From assembly GCF_018336935.1 (NCBI RefSeq), contig NZ_CP068771.1, forward strand, positions 744,001 through 808,000: a stretch of 64,000 nucleotides of DNA, written 5' to 3'. Under the pieces are notes generated by a model, which did no database searches, had not been told where the DNA came from, and worked only from the letters and a program-made list of their open reading frames with translations. This document shows, piece by piece, positions 27,691-36,554 of this stretch; position 1 is the first letter of the stretch, and each line of letters starts with the position of its first letter. The position numbers and the translations under genes are program-made. Origin of the DNA: Serratia plymuthica. GTDB lineage: Bacteria; Pseudomonadota; Gammaproteobacteria; Enterobacterales; Enterobacteriaceae.

Positions 27691-28583
27691 GTGCTTCTCC
27701 GGATTTTATCTCTTTTCTTTTATCAGGCAGAAATCAGCAAAATACATTGCCGGCGATGTTGTGTGGCGAATGAGTCAATATGCCGCTCTGGTGCAAACGG
27801 GTTTTTTCTCGCTGGTTTTAACCATTATTTAAACACCCCACTTGTTCAAGCTGGGGCTATGGTGCGGTAAACGGCGGGATCGTATTCGAGGGTTTACGTT
27901 GTCAGTAATCAATATGAAAAATAAGGTTATTGGGCGGTGGCATTTTTCATTGAATCTGATTGAGCAGTAAAATCGGGATAGGGCGTGCAGATAATGGGGC
28001 GTTGGGCTATCTCTCGGTACTTTTGCCGGCAGGGTTAATCCTCATTTTTTATGGCCGTGTCTTTTTAACTTTTTCCGTATGACCTCCCACCATGAATAAC
28101 TCTTTTTAAGTATCTCTGCTGGGTGAGCTCATTAAATTGCAGGTGGCCCAACGCAGGCCATGAACGGTTATTTTTCATGTTTCATCCATGTAACATTGTA
28201 TTTACATAGTGGCAGCATTACGACGAGCCTCGGTGTGATGAGGGCGGCCTGCAAAGTGGGCTTTCAGCCGCAGTTGCAAACGGGGTGGCCATCACATTCT
28301 CTTCTCCAGCGGGAGTAACGATTTCGCTACACTTTGCGTGACGATGAAGATCGTCCCATACAGTGGCGACTTTCATTATTGCGGAGTTTTCCGACAGACG
28401 AGGTATTTGGCGAGCAGTAGGCTGAGCGCCCGGAATAGGACTTGTGGGGTGGCACGCTTTGCCGACGGCTAAACTTAACCAGGGGGCAACAGGGCAAGGA
28501 AAATATCTTGGATAAATAAGATACAGCTTGATCTTGCCAATGTGATGGGTAAGAATCCTCGGCCTTAATTTTACAGGAGCTTT
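27691..28583. other. 893-bp gene-free interval between ipdC and pagP
   Basis: No credible coding frame. The first part is the ipdC promoter region, then AT-rich DNA. A long-range stem is possible at 28234-28296 (TGTGATG with CATCACA, further pairing inside). A structured leader or small RNA is possible; nothing is recognised. Confidence 0.4.
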
Positions 28584-29177
28584 ATGATGTTTTTTAAACG
28601 GACAATTTTGGCTTGCTCGGTGGCATTGATATTTCCTGCACTACCTTCTTATGCCGAGGTTGGTGCAGGAAATAGTAATTCCGCACAGGCTGAAAAACCG
28701 GGGTTGTGGCAGCGTTTCACCAATAACGTGTCGGAAACCTGGAATAACTCGCCGAATAAAGACATCTACCTGCCGGCCATCACCTGGCACAACCGCTGGG
28801 CTTACGATGACGAGCACATCGACAGGTACAATGAGCGCCCCTGGGGCGCCGGTTATGGCATCTCGCGCTATGATAGCGACGGAGACTGGCACGGTATCTA
28901 TCTGATGGCGTTCAAGGATTCGTTCAACAAGTGGGAACCTATCGGCGGCTACGCTTACGAGAAAATCTGGCGGCCGCTGGATGACAAGGATTTCCGCCTG
29001 GGGCTGGGGTTTACCGCCAGCATTACCGCGCGGGACAACTGGAACTACATTCCTATCCCGGCGCCGTTGCCGCTGGCGTCGATCGGCTATAAACGGCTGA
29101 CCTTCCAGGCGACCTACATTCCCGGCACTTACAACAACGGCAACGTGTTCTTCGCCTGGCTGCGCTGGCAGTTCTGA
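28584..29177 (+). CDS. pagP: Lipid A palmitoyltransferase PagP
   Basis: 197 residues: signal peptide to PSYA, then an amphipathic helix ([13 protein letters not shown]) and an eight-stranded barrel. Family signatures: [14 protein letters not shown] with the catalytic His, [13 protein letters not shown], a [14 protein letters not shown] block, and the aromatic C-terminal end WLRWQF. PagP moves palmitate from phospholipid to lipid A in the outer membrane and is usually PhoPQ-controlled; no clean PhoP box was found nearby. AGGAGC precedes the start. Confidence 0.95.
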   Translation: MMFFKRTILACSVALIFPALPSYAEVGAGNSNSAQAEKPGLWQRFTNNVSETWNNSPNKDIYLPAITWHNRWAYDDEHIDRYNERPWGAGYGISRYDSDGDWHGIYLMAFKDSFNKWEPIGGYAYEKIWRPLDDKDFRLGLGFTASITARDNWNYIPIPAPLPLASIGYKRLTFQATYIPGTYNNGNVFFAWLRWQF

Positions 29178-29182
29178 TCCCG

Positions 29183-29207
29183 GCGGGCCTTTTGGCCCGC
29201 TGCTCTC
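29183..29207 (+). terminator. pagP terminator
   Basis: GCGGGCC (29183-29189), a TTTT loop, then GGCCCGC (29194-29200), just after the pagP stop; only a short T-containing tail follows. Confidence 0.6.
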
Positions 29208-29350
29208 CCACCCAAAAATTACCTGAATTCTGAAAAACGGCTGCCGCGAGAGATAAAAGGAACTTGTCGGCAACGGTGACGTCGGAAGAGGTGACCCGGC
29301 GCATTGCGTAGAGCGCGCCGTTTTCGGGAAATAACAGGAGCTTTACCCTC

Positions 29351-29836
29351 ATGAACACCAAACATCGTTTACTGTTGGCGCTGACCTTGACTACGGCTAT
29401 GACCTGCGGGGCAGCACAGGCTGCCGGGCTGATGGATTCCATCAGCAGCGCCGCCGGTGAACTCAGCAAGTCTGGGGGCAGCACCGGCGGCACCTCGCTG
29501 TCTTCGCTGACCGGCCTGCTGAATGGCGGCGATAAAGCGCTGAGTTCCGGCAGCATGACCAACGCCGCCGGCATCCTGCAATACTGCGTGAAAAATAACG
29601 TCCTGTCGGCCAATGGCACCGAAGCGGTGAAAGACAAATTGCTGAGCAAGTTGGGTATCAGCAGCACGGAAAACGCCAAGAGCCAGGATTATCAGCAAGG
29701 GCTGGGCGGTCTGTTGAAAACCGGCGAAGGCAAGAGCCTGGATCTGAACAACCTGGGCGTTTCGCAAATTACCGAAAAAGTGAAGCAAAAAGCCTGCGAT
29801 CTGGTGCTGAAACAGGGCGCGTCCTTTATTTCCTGA
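29351..29836 (+). CDS. yjjA: YjjA-like secreted protein (DUF2501)
   Basis: 161 residues: signal peptide ending in AAQA, a Ser/Gly-rich linker (30-55), then a helical domain with one pair of cysteines (LQYCVKNNV and KQKACDLVL) likely joined by a disulfide in the periplasm. The layout and the NAAGILQYC / KACDLVLKQG segments match E. coli YjjA, a DUF2501 protein of unknown function. AGGAGC lies 13 bases upstream of the start. Confidence 0.82.
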   Translation: MNTKHRLLLALTLTTAMTCGAAQAAGLMDSISSAAGELSKSGGSTGGTSLSSLTGLLNGGDKALSSGSMTNAAGILQYCVKNNVLSANGTEAVKDKLLSKLGISSTENAKSQDYQQGLGGLLKTGEGKSLDLNNLGVSQITEKVKQKACDLVLKQGASFIS

Positions 29837-29843
29837 TAGCCTG

Positions 29844-29879
29844 AACGGCGGGGGTTACGGCCACCCGCCGTTTTTATTT
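29844..29879 (+). terminator. Rho-independent terminator
   Basis: AACGGCGGG (29844-29852) pairs with CCCGCCGTT (29864-29872) and runs into TTTTTATTT. Confidence 0.92.
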
Positions 29880-29949
29880 CCCCGTCGTATTTCATGCTGC
29901 GGCGTTGTTGGCTGCAACGTGAAATTCATAGGGAGTTAAAAGAGCAAAC

Positions 29950-30213
29950 ATGAAAGAAATTCTGATGATCTCCCTGTTGGCAGGGGCGACGCTGCTACAG
30001 GGGTGCGCAATGAAATCTCCCGAGGCGCCGCCGCCGCCGCAGGTGAAACCGATCGGGATGGCAAACCCGGCAGACGTTTATTGCTCAGGGCTTGGCGGCA
30101 GACTGAACGCCAGGCAAAACGCCGACGGCCAGTATTCCACCTGCACCTTGCCGAACGGCCAGGAAATAGAGAGCTGGGAACTGTTCCGCCGCGATCACCC
30201 TGTTAAGAAGTAA
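29950..30213 (+). CDS. DUF333-family lipoprotein
   Basis: 87 residues. The lipobox is LQGC (Cys19). A short Pro-rich linker leads into the DUF333 core NPADVYCSGLGG...STCTLPNGQEIESWELFRR, with two conserved cysteines. Such proteins, sometimes labelled putative hemolysins, are small envelope lipoproteins of unknown role. GGGAG lies 15 bases upstream. It follows yjjA but after a strong terminator, so it is probably a separate unit. Confidence 0.85.
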   Translation: MKEILMISLLAGATLLQGCAMKSPEAPPPPQVKPIGMANPADVYCSGLGGRLNARQNADGQYSTCTLPNGQEIESWELFRRDHPVKK

Positions 30214-30248
30214 GCTTGACGGCGTCGGGGAATTTATCTGGCGCCGTA

Positions 30249-30866
30249 TCAGAACTCGCGATCGCTGATGGATTGGAACTCGATGCCGCCGTTCGAGTGC
30301 ATCTCCAGCGGCATCCGCCAATCGCTGTCTTTGCTCAGGGCGAAAGCTCTGGAGCGGAAGTTGCAGCCGCTCTTGATGTTCTTGATTTTCATCACGTGTT
30401 CCGCAGCCGAATCGATTTTGACATCGAAGTTGCCGGCGGCGGGAATGAACACCTCCGCCAGCTGTTGCGGTGCGGTGGGCGTTTCCAGCCTGACCAACAC
30501 CGCAAAATCGTTGCCTTGATTGTCCAGCGTCAGACGATGCAAGCCGGCGCCGGTCAGGCGTTCCGGTTGATGCAGATAGCCGGCCGATGACGGCCAGGCT
30601 TGCCCTGCATTGTCGTGCAGAGGCCCGCCGCACTGTTCACGCGCTTCGCGCAGCGGCATTTCGCGCTGGATGGCCCGGTTGTAATCGGTGGGGGGGGGCG
30701 TCACAAATTCATCATCGCTTTGATGCGCGCGCAAATAGCGTTTGGCGCTGAATACCCCAACGGCAATCAACATAAAGAAGATAAAAATCGTCAGGCGATT
30801 CTTGAAGATCGATCCAAGCAGCCTGCCCGGTAATTGAAATAACCATTTCGCGATTTTCGACAGCAT
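30249..30866 (-). CDS. Membrane-anchored hypothetical protein
   Basis: 205 residues. One transmembrane segment at about 26-43 (LTIFIFFMLIAVGVF) puts the remaining 160 residues outside the cytoplasm. That part has two cysteines (EQCGGP and SGCNF) and a beta-sandwich-like pattern; no domain is recognised. AGGGAAAAAG precedes the start. The gene converges on the DUF333 lipoprotein. Confidence 0.7.
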   Translation of the reverse strand: MLSKIAKWLFQLPGRLLGSIFKNRLTIFIFFMLIAVGVFSAKRYLRAHQSDDEFVTPPPTDYNRAIQREMPLREAREQCGGPLHDNAGQAWPSSAGYLHQPERLTGAGLHRLTLDNQGNDFAVLVRLETPTAPQQLAEVFIPAAGNFDVKIDSAAEHVMKIKNIKSGCNFRSRAFALSKDSDWRMPLEMHSNGGIEFQSISDREF

Positions 30867-30982
30867 CTTTTTCCCTTAGCGCCCAAGCCGTTACGTTCTG
30901 CGGTAACGATGCTTGCCTCAGTATAGCCAACAAGGCGATCATCCGCGATCCGGATGGCAATGCCATCGAAATTACCGCCTGA

Positions 30983-31891
30983 TCACTCTTCTTCGAGGAG
31001 AGCGAACTGCTGGGCCAAATAGTCGAGCAGCAACCGCACCGCCGGTAGCAGCCCACGGCGTGAAGGGTAGACCGCATGCACTACGCCGCCCTGCGGTTGC
31101 CAGTCGGGTAGCAACGGCACCAGCTCACCGCGCAGCATGTTGTCGCGCATCATCATCGACGGCAGCTGCACAATGCCGACGCCGGCAATTGCTGCGGTAC
31201 GCAGCATCAGCATATCGTCGGTAACCAGCCGCGGCCTGTGTTCCCATTCCACTTTCTCACCGTCCGGCCCGGTCAGTTGCCACTGGTGCTGTGCCCGTGC
31301 CGGCCCAAGATCGAGCGTCGGGTATTTGTCCAATTGTTCAGGCCGTTGCACCGGGCCAAGGGTCCGCACCAGCGCGGGGCTGGCGGCGATGTACCAGATG
31401 CGTTGAGCCAGGATCTTCAGCACCAGATCGCTGTCCTCCAGCGGCGGTGGCCGCACGCGGATCGCCAGATCCAGGCCCTCGCCCACGACGTCCACCCGGC
31501 GATTGGTGGCTTCCAGATGGACAGTCACTTTGGGGTAATCGGCCATAAAGGCCGCCACCATACTGCCGACGCGGGTATGCAGGAGCGCCACCGGGCAAGA
31601 CAGGCGCACCGTGCCGCAAGGCTCCGCGCGGGTTTGCTCAATGGCCTGCTGTGCGGCGTCGGCTTCCACCAGCATTGCCTTGCAGTGAACGTAGTAGTTC
31701 TGGCCCACTTCGGTGATGGAGAAACGCCGCGTTGAACGCTGGATCAGGCGCACGCCCAGACGTTCTTCCAGCAGCGCGACGCGGCGGCTGAGCTTGGACT
31801 TCGGGATACCCAACGCCCGGCCGGCAGGCGCAAATCCCTGATGATCGACCACGCTGGCGAAATAAAACAGATCGTTCAAATCGGTGAACAT
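30983..31891 (-). CDS. LysR-family regulator divergent from pirin gene
   Basis: 302 residues: N-terminal HTH (LNDLFYFASVVDHQGFAPAGRALGIPKSKLSRRV) and a LysR substrate domain with IRVRPPPLEDSDLV and the WYIAASPALV strand. It resembles the large AaeR/DsdC-unlike group that often controls a divergent pirin or quinone-related gene. It is divergent from pirin across 126 bp, so regulation of pirin/ycaC is likely. Confidence 0.88.
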   Translation of the reverse strand: MFTDLNDLFYFASVVDHQGFAPAGRALGIPKSKLSRRVALLEERLGVRLIQRSTRRFSITEVGQNYYVHCKAMLVEADAAQQAIEQTRAEPCGTVRLSCPVALLHTRVGSMVAAFMADYPKVTVHLEATNRRVDVVGEGLDLAIRVRPPPLEDSDLVLKILAQRIWYIAASPALVRTLGPVQRPEQLDKYPTLDLGPARAQHQWQLTGPDGEKVEWEHRPRLVTDDMLMLRTAAIAGVGIVQLPSMMMRDNMLRGELVPLLPDWQPQGGVVHAVYPSRRGLLPAVRLLLDYLAQQFALLEEE

Positions 31892-32017
31892 CGCCTGTCC
31901 CTATCGTTCTATTTATAGAACACTGAGTGTACATCTTGCCGACTACTGCGGCAAATGGCGTTCAATTAGACTTCTGACATCAACCTAAGGTCGTGAGACC
32001 TGAAACAGGAGTTCAAG

Positions 32018-32899
32018 ATGAAAAAGATCCTCGGTATTTACGACAGCCCTGAAGCCCACTGGGTCGGCAACGGTTTCCTGGTGAATTCGCTGTTCTCCTA
32101 CAACGATCTGGGGGCGGAAATGAGCCCGTTCCTGCTGTTGGATCATGCCGCGCCAACCAAATTCCGCTCTGCCTCCGGCACCCGTGGCGTTGGCCAGCAC
32201 CCGCATCGCGGGTTTGAAACTGTGACCATCGTGTATCAGGGCGAAGTGGAGCACCGCGATTCCACCGGCAGCGGCGGGGTGATTGGCCCCGGCGACGTGC
32301 AATGGATGACTGCCGCCTCGGGTATTTTGCACGAAGAGTTCCATTCACGGGATTTCTCGCGTAACGGCGGCACCATGGAAATGGTACAGCTGTGGGTCAA
32401 CCTGCCGGCCAAAGACAAAATGGCCGAACCGGGTTACCAGACGCTGCTGAATGCGGATATCCCGGTGGTTCCGCTGGCGGACGGCGCAGGGCAGGTTCGG
32501 GTGATTGCCGGTAACTTTGGCGGCCACGCCGGCCCGGCTCGCACCTTCAGCCCGCTCAACGTGTGGGACATGAAGCTGAACGCCGGCCACACCACCACGT
32601 TGACGGTGGAAGAAGGCCATACGCTGGCGTTGGTGATGCTGCACGGTGCCATTCATGTTAACGGCGAGGAAGTGGTGCGCGAAACCCAAATGGTCAGGTT
32701 TGACCGTGCGGGCGATTCGATCACTATCGAAGCCAACAACGATGTCGCCTTGCTGGTGCTGAGCGGCGAACCGATCGATGAGCCTATCGTCGGCTACGGT
32801 CCGTTCGTGATGAACAGCGACGCGGAAATCCAGCAGGCTTTCAGCGATTTCAACGGCGGCAAGTTCGGCACCATGGCAGCAAAGTACGAGGCGAGCTAA
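32018..32899 (+). CDS. Pirin-family protein
   Basis: 293-residue bicupin. The N-terminal cupin carries the metal site: HPHRGFETVTIVYQGEVEHRD and the ILHEEFHS histidines and Glu. The second cupin (about 180-280) lacks a clear metal set. Bacterial pirins can act as quercetin dioxygenases, and in S. marcescens pirin has been reported to modulate pyruvate dehydrogenase. AGGAG lies nine bases upstream. A YcaC-type hydrolase follows 121 bp downstream and a LysR gene is divergent, a common arrangement. Confidence 0.9.
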   Translation: MKKILGIYDSPEAHWVGNGFLVNSLFSYNDLGAEMSPFLLLDHAAPTKFRSASGTRGVGQHPHRGFETVTIVYQGEVEHRDSTGSGGVIGPGDVQWMTAASGILHEEFHSRDFSRNGGTMEMVQLWVNLPAKDKMAEPGYQTLLNADIPVVPLADGAGQVRVIAGNFGGHAGPARTFSPLNVWDMKLNAGHTTTLTVEEGHTLALVMLHGAIHVNGEEVVRETQMVRFDRAGDSITIEANNDVALLVLSGEPIDEPIVGYGPFVMNSDAEIQQAFSDFNGGKFGTMAAKYEAS

Positions 32900-32909
32900 G
32901 GCATCCCTC

Positions 32910-32937
32910 CTGACCCGGAACATATTCTCCGGGTCAG
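32910..32937 (+). terminator. Hairpin after pirin
   Basis: CTGACCCGGA (32910-32919) pairs with TCCGGGTCAG (32928-32937); no T run, so it may attenuate rather than stop transcription into ycaC. Confidence 0.4.
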
Positions 32938-33020
32938 ACACTACACTTAAACCTCTGCGCTCCTGGCGTTGTGGCCGGGGCGCTATATCCGCAATAATCA
33001 AAACCCGACAGGAGTAAACC

Positions 33021-33647
33021 ATGACTGCAAATTACCAACGCCTCGACAAGGATCAGGCCGCCGTATTGCTGGTGGATCATCAGGCAGGGCTGCTTTCGCT
33101 GGTACGTGATATCGATCCCGATCGTTTTAAAAACAACGTACTGGCGCTGGGTGATTTAGCGAAGTATTTCAACCTGCCAACCATCCTGACCACCAGTTTC
33201 GAAGAGGGTCCGAACGGCCCGCTGGTGCCGGAACTGAAGGCCCAATTCCCTGACGCGCCTTTCATTCCACGCCCGGGGCAGATTAACGCTTGGGATAACG
33301 ACGACTTCGTGAAAGCGGTGAAAGCCACCGGCCGCAAACAACTGATTATCGCCGGCGTAGTCACCGAGGTGTGCGTGGCGTTTCCGGCGCTGTCCGCCCT
33401 CAGCGAAGGCTTTGAGGTGTTTGTGGTCACCGATGCCTCCGGCACCTTCAACGAGCTGACGCGTCAGTCGGCCTGGAGCCGCATGGAGGCCGCAGGCGCG
33501 CAGCTGATGACCTGGTTCGGCGTGGCCTGTGAGCTGCATCGCGACTGGCGTAACGATGTGGAAGGGTTGGGCGCGCTGTTCTCCAATCATATCCCGGACT
33601 ACCGTAACCTGATGACCAGTTACAGCACGCTGACTCGCGGTAAATAA
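33021..33647 (+). CDS. ycaC: Isochorismatase-family hydrolase YcaC
   Basis: 208 residues, the same length as E. coli YcaC. Catalytic-type residues: Asp in LLVDHQAG, the Lys region VKATGRKQ, and nucleophilic Cys in GVVTEVCVAFPAL. The family's natural substrate is unsettled; it is not the enterobactin isochorismatase EntB. GGAG lies seven bases upstream. It is probably expressed with or near pirin. Confidence 0.9.
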   Translation: MTANYQRLDKDQAAVLLVDHQAGLLSLVRDIDPDRFKNNVLALGDLAKYFNLPTILTTSFEEGPNGPLVPELKAQFPDAPFIPRPGQINAWDNDDFVKAVKATGRKQLIIAGVVTEVCVAFPALSALSEGFEVFVVTDASGTFNELTRQSAWSRMEAAGAQLMTWFGVACELHRDWRNDVEGLGALFSNHIPDYRNLMTSYSTLTRGK

Positions 33648-33822
33648 GACGACGAGCGGGATGCAAATGCCGATGTGTCTTTACAAGATCCTTAAGCTTT
33701 GATCACGTTGGCGCCAGGATGTAAGCAAAGATCATCGGTGTGAAAAGGTCGTGAAAAGCGGCTTTCTCATCTGCCGGGAGCGGGGTAGGTTAAGCCCAAT
33801 CCCGGTAAATGAGGTCAATATC

Positions 33823-34155
33823 ATGAAAAATGCATGCAAAGTACTGGCGCTGCCTATCCTGGCTGTTGCGACGCTGTTCAGCGTCGGCGCGCTTTCCGCT
33901 CCGGCTCCGGCAGATAAAAATGCGCCGCCGGCAGGGCAAGAATTCCGTTTGCCGCCTTTCCCGCAGGGGCATATGCCGAAGCCAGGTTTTTGTCACGGCG
34001 GGGAGTTGTTCTGCGCCACCTCGGCCAGCGATAACCCGACCGAAACCATCAATAAGCTGACCTCGGTGATCCCGGCCGCCAGCGCCAAGCACTATGAGGT
34101 GCGAATCTCGGTCGTGGCATTGCCGGATACGCCGCCGGCACCGCCAGCCCCTTAA
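33823..34155 (+). CDS. Small secreted Pro-rich protein
   Basis: 110 residues from the ATG at 33823 (GAGGTC upstream). The signal peptide ends in GALSA. The mature part has two cysteines five residues apart (FCHGGELFC) flanked by Pro-rich stretches, then a beta-like segment and a Pro/Ala tail. No family is recognised; it is likely periplasmic. Confidence 0.6.
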   Translation: MKNACKVLALPILAVATLFSVGALSAPAPADKNAPPAGQEFRLPPFPQGHMPKPGFCHGGELFCATSASDNPTETINKLTSVIPAASAKHYEVRISVVALPDTPPAPPAP

Positions 34156-34225
34156 AGGCCGCATCAGTCTGCTGGCTCTGGGGGGGAATGCGCGCTAGTC
34201 TGGAGCGATCACCCCTGGAGGCCGG

Positions 34226-34690
34226 ATGAATTCGCCAAAGTTTCCCCCTAATCTCTCTTCTTATCTACGGCCTGGCGATCGGGTGCTGTTATTTGATGGC
34301 GAATGCAACCTTTGCCATGGGTTGGTGAGATATCTTATCCGCGCCGATCGACAAGCCAAAATCCTGTTGGCGACGGTGCAATCGGCGGAAGGGCAGGCGA
34401 TCCTGAGCTGGCTGGGGTTGCCCACTGACCCTGTCGATTCCATCGTTTATCTTGAGCAGGGGCACTATTGGCTGCGTTCGGCGGCGTTTTTTCAGGCGTT
34501 GCGCCAGCTTGGTTGGCCATTTCGCCTGTTGGCGTTGGCGCGCTTTCTGCCGCAACGGCTGGCCGATGGGGTTTACAATGCAGTGGCGAGCAATCGCTAC
34601 CGGTTATTTGGCCGCAATGACGGCACCGCTTTGCCCGGCACCGACCTGCCGGGGCGCTATCTGCATTCCGGTTCCCGTCGTTCTCGCTGA
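34226..34690 (+). CDS. DCC-family thiol-disulfide protein (DUF393)
   Basis: 154 residues with the family motif DGECNLCHG near residue 25, giving the DxxCxxC signature, and the typical tail YNAVASNRYRLFGR. The fold is thioredoxin-like; a redox role is inferred for the family but unproven. GGAGG lies five bases upstream. Confidence 0.85.
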   Translation: MNSPKFPPNLSSYLRPGDRVLLFDGECNLCHGLVRYLIRADRQAKILLATVQSAEGQAILSWLGLPTDPVDSIVYLEQGHYWLRSAAFFQALRQLGWPFRLLALARFLPQRLADGVYNAVASNRYRLFGRNDGTALPGTDLPGRYLHSGSRRSR

Positions 34691-34777
34691 GCTTTACGCT
34701 TCTTTACCCTTTAATTGCTTGAAATATCAGCATCCTGGCTCCATATGATGGAGCGTTCAGCCAAAAAAGGAGCACGT

Positions 34778-35032
34778 ATGGGAATCAGTGAAGAAGAGTA
34801 TCTCCGCCGTCTAACCCAGGAAAAGAACGCCGTGGGGAATTCGGCGAAATGGGTAGCGATCGTTTCAGCCGTTTACTTTGCCCTGATGGTGTTTTACGGC
34901 CATCCGGTTGGCGTGCTGACCATGTCTGGGGTCATTTTTATGGTTTCCACCGTCATCTGGTTGAAGAAACGCAAGAAAGTGAAATCCTATCGCCGGGTGC
35001 TGGCGGAAATCAACGACGACGCCTCCGTTTAA
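34778..35032 (+). CDS. Small inner-membrane protein
   Basis: 84 residues from the ATG at 34778, which has AAAGGAG seven bases upstream; the frame start at 34715 lacks one. It has two membrane segments (about 26-44 and 47-64) with a short turn and charged ends (KKRKKVKSYRR). No family is recognised. The stop overlaps the stop of the convergent acetyltransferase. Confidence 0.6.
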   Translation: MGISEEEYLRRLTQEKNAVGNSAKWVAIVSAVYFALMVFYGHPVGVLTMSGVIFMVSTVIWLKKRKKVKSYRRVLAEINDDASV

Positions 35033-35580
35033 CCGCCCTGATAGTCGCTGCGCATCAGGGTATAAATCAGGCTTGGCTCGGCGTCAGGCACATCGTTTAA
35101 CGTATCCACCAAACGCAATCCCGCTTTTTCCAACACGTGACGCGAGGCCTGATGGTTTGCGCGCACGGTGGCGGAAATCTCGTCCAGCCGCAGGTGTTCG
35201 AAACCATATTCGAGCGCTGCCAGCGCCATCTCCGTGGCCAATCCCATTCCCCAGACCTGCGTATCGAAGCGGTAACCCAGGTTCACCGTGCGCTGTGCGC
35301 CGAGCGGATGCCACGACAGCCCGCCGAAGCCGATGATCCACTCCGGTCGTTCACGCAGCGCAATCGCCCAGGAGCCATAGCCGTGCTGCCGCCATTTCTC
35401 GATCCGTTCAGTCAGCGCCTGCCGCGCCTGTTCTTCGCCGGCAACGGGGCCGGCGGGGTTGAAGCGCTGGGTTTCCGGATCGCCGAAAATGGCGTAAAAC
35501 CTGGCCAGATCGTCTGCCACCGGTGGGCGCATCAACAGGCGGGTGCTGACATAGGGATCGGTAGGGGTCATCTTGGGCAT
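35029..35580 (-). CDS. GNAT-family N-acetyltransferase, RimJ/RimL-like
   Basis: 183 residues with the pattern of ribosomal-protein-type acetyltransferases: TRLLMRPPVADDL at the N-terminus, a GFGGLSWHPLG strand, the acetyl-CoA loop region QVWGMGLATEMALAAL, and NHQASRHVLEKAGL. It transfers acetyl from acetyl-CoA to an amine; the substrate is unknown. Confidence 0.85.
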   Translation of the reverse strand: MPKMTPTDPYVSTRLLMRPPVADDLARFYAIFGDPETQRFNPAGPVAGEEQARQALTERIEKWRQHGYGSWAIALRERPEWIIGFGGLSWHPLGAQRTVNLGYRFDTQVWGMGLATEMALAALEYGFEHLRLDEISATVRANHQASRHVLEKAGLRLVDTLNDVPDAEPSLIYTLMRSDYQGG

Positions 35581-35679
35581 GGCTTCTCGTAACCTGCTGT
35601 GATTGGGCAGGTTTAACTGTAGACCAGCTGCGCGGGGGAGGAAACATAAACCCCTCTCCGGGCGGAGAGGGGGGCAGAA

Positions 35680-36429
35680 TCAGATAAATGAATCGTCGTC
35701 GCTGTAATCGTCATCCGAGAAATCGTCGCTGTCATCGGTTTGATAACCTGCGTTCTGGAAGCCGTTGTCCTGATTCAGGAAGCGGTTGTCGCCGTTGTTG
35801 AAGGTGTCGAGGTTGTTGGACGCGTCAAACTCTTTCATTGCGCTGTCATCTACAGGCTGCGCCGGGGGTTCATCGATAATGTTCACAATCTCTTGCGGCT
35901 GCGAATGGCGGAACATGCCGGTCAGCATGTCGGCCAACACCACGCCGCCGGCCACACCTGCCGCAGTTTGCAAAGCACCGCCGAGGAACCCGCCGGCCCG
36001 AGAAGGCGCAGCCGCCTGCTGTGGCGCTTGTTGCGGCTGCTGCTGCGGGGCATAACCCGCCTGCGGCTGATTGTTCCAGGCGGCATTATTTTGCTGTTGC
36101 GCCTGGTACTGGTCGCGCGGGCTTGGCGTATTGCGATTGCCGCCGCCGAACAACCCGGCCAGGAAGCCGCCGCTGCTCTGTTGGCTGGCGGTATTTTGCT
36201 GCTGCTGGGCAACCTGGTTCTCCAGATCTTTTACCCGCTGGTCCAGTTGCTTCAGCGCCGCTTCCTGGATGATCATCGCCTGCGCCATGTAATAAGGTGC
36301 AGAAGGTTGTTCACGGATATGCTGGTTGATGAGCTGTTCTGCCTGGAGATCCCTCTGGCCTGTCTTGGTCTCGGCTTCTTTCAAGCGGCCAAACAAACCA
36401 TCGATAAGGCGCTGTTCTTCAGATTGCAT
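35680..36429 (-). CDS. DUF2076-family protein, low complexity
   Basis: 249 residues. An N-terminal helical segment (QRLIDGLFGRLKEAETKTGQ, then a coiled coil at 58-75) is followed by Gln/Asn/Pro-rich linkers, a Gly-rich hydrophobic stretch (about 150-172), and a very acidic Asp/Ser tail. The architecture matches DUF2076. It may associate with membranes through the Gly/Ala stretch. Function unknown. GAGG lies upstream of the start. Confidence 0.8.
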   Translation of the reverse strand: MQSEEQRLIDGLFGRLKEAETKTGQRDLQAEQLINQHIREQPSAPYYMAQAMIIQEAALKQLDQRVKDLENQVAQQQQNTASQQSSGGFLAGLFGGGNRNTPSPRDQYQAQQQNNAAWNNQPQAGYAPQQQPQQAPQQAAAPSRAGGFLGGALQTAAGVAGGVVLADMLTGMFRHSQPQEIVNIIDEPPAQPVDDSAMKEFDASNNLDTFNNGDNRFLNQDNGFQNAGYQTDDSDDFSDDDYSDDDSFI

Positions 36430-36554
36430 AGGGTTACCTCAGGAGATAAATAACAAAGCTGGATGATGATAATCATCGGTAGCTATCACCCTAGCGCGTT
36501 TGTGTGAACCAATAAATAAATGGTGAGTAAACCTGTTTATAAATTTGTTACCAG

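Noticed and set aside
27792..27809. Possible TyrR box for ipdC (TGCAAA-N6-TTTTCT)
   Set aside because: Only 9 of 12 positions fit and there is no second box; TyrR control of ipdC is known in relatives but not shown here.
28165..28182. Possible PhoP box for pagP (GGTTAT...ATGTTTC)
   Set aside because: Poor match to the GTTTA repeat and about 400 bp from the gene.
33021..33647. Isochorismatase-family gene as the dihydroxybenzoate enzyme for the siderophore
   Set aside because: It is the YcaC type, lacks a carrier domain, and lies 19 kb from the NRPS locus.
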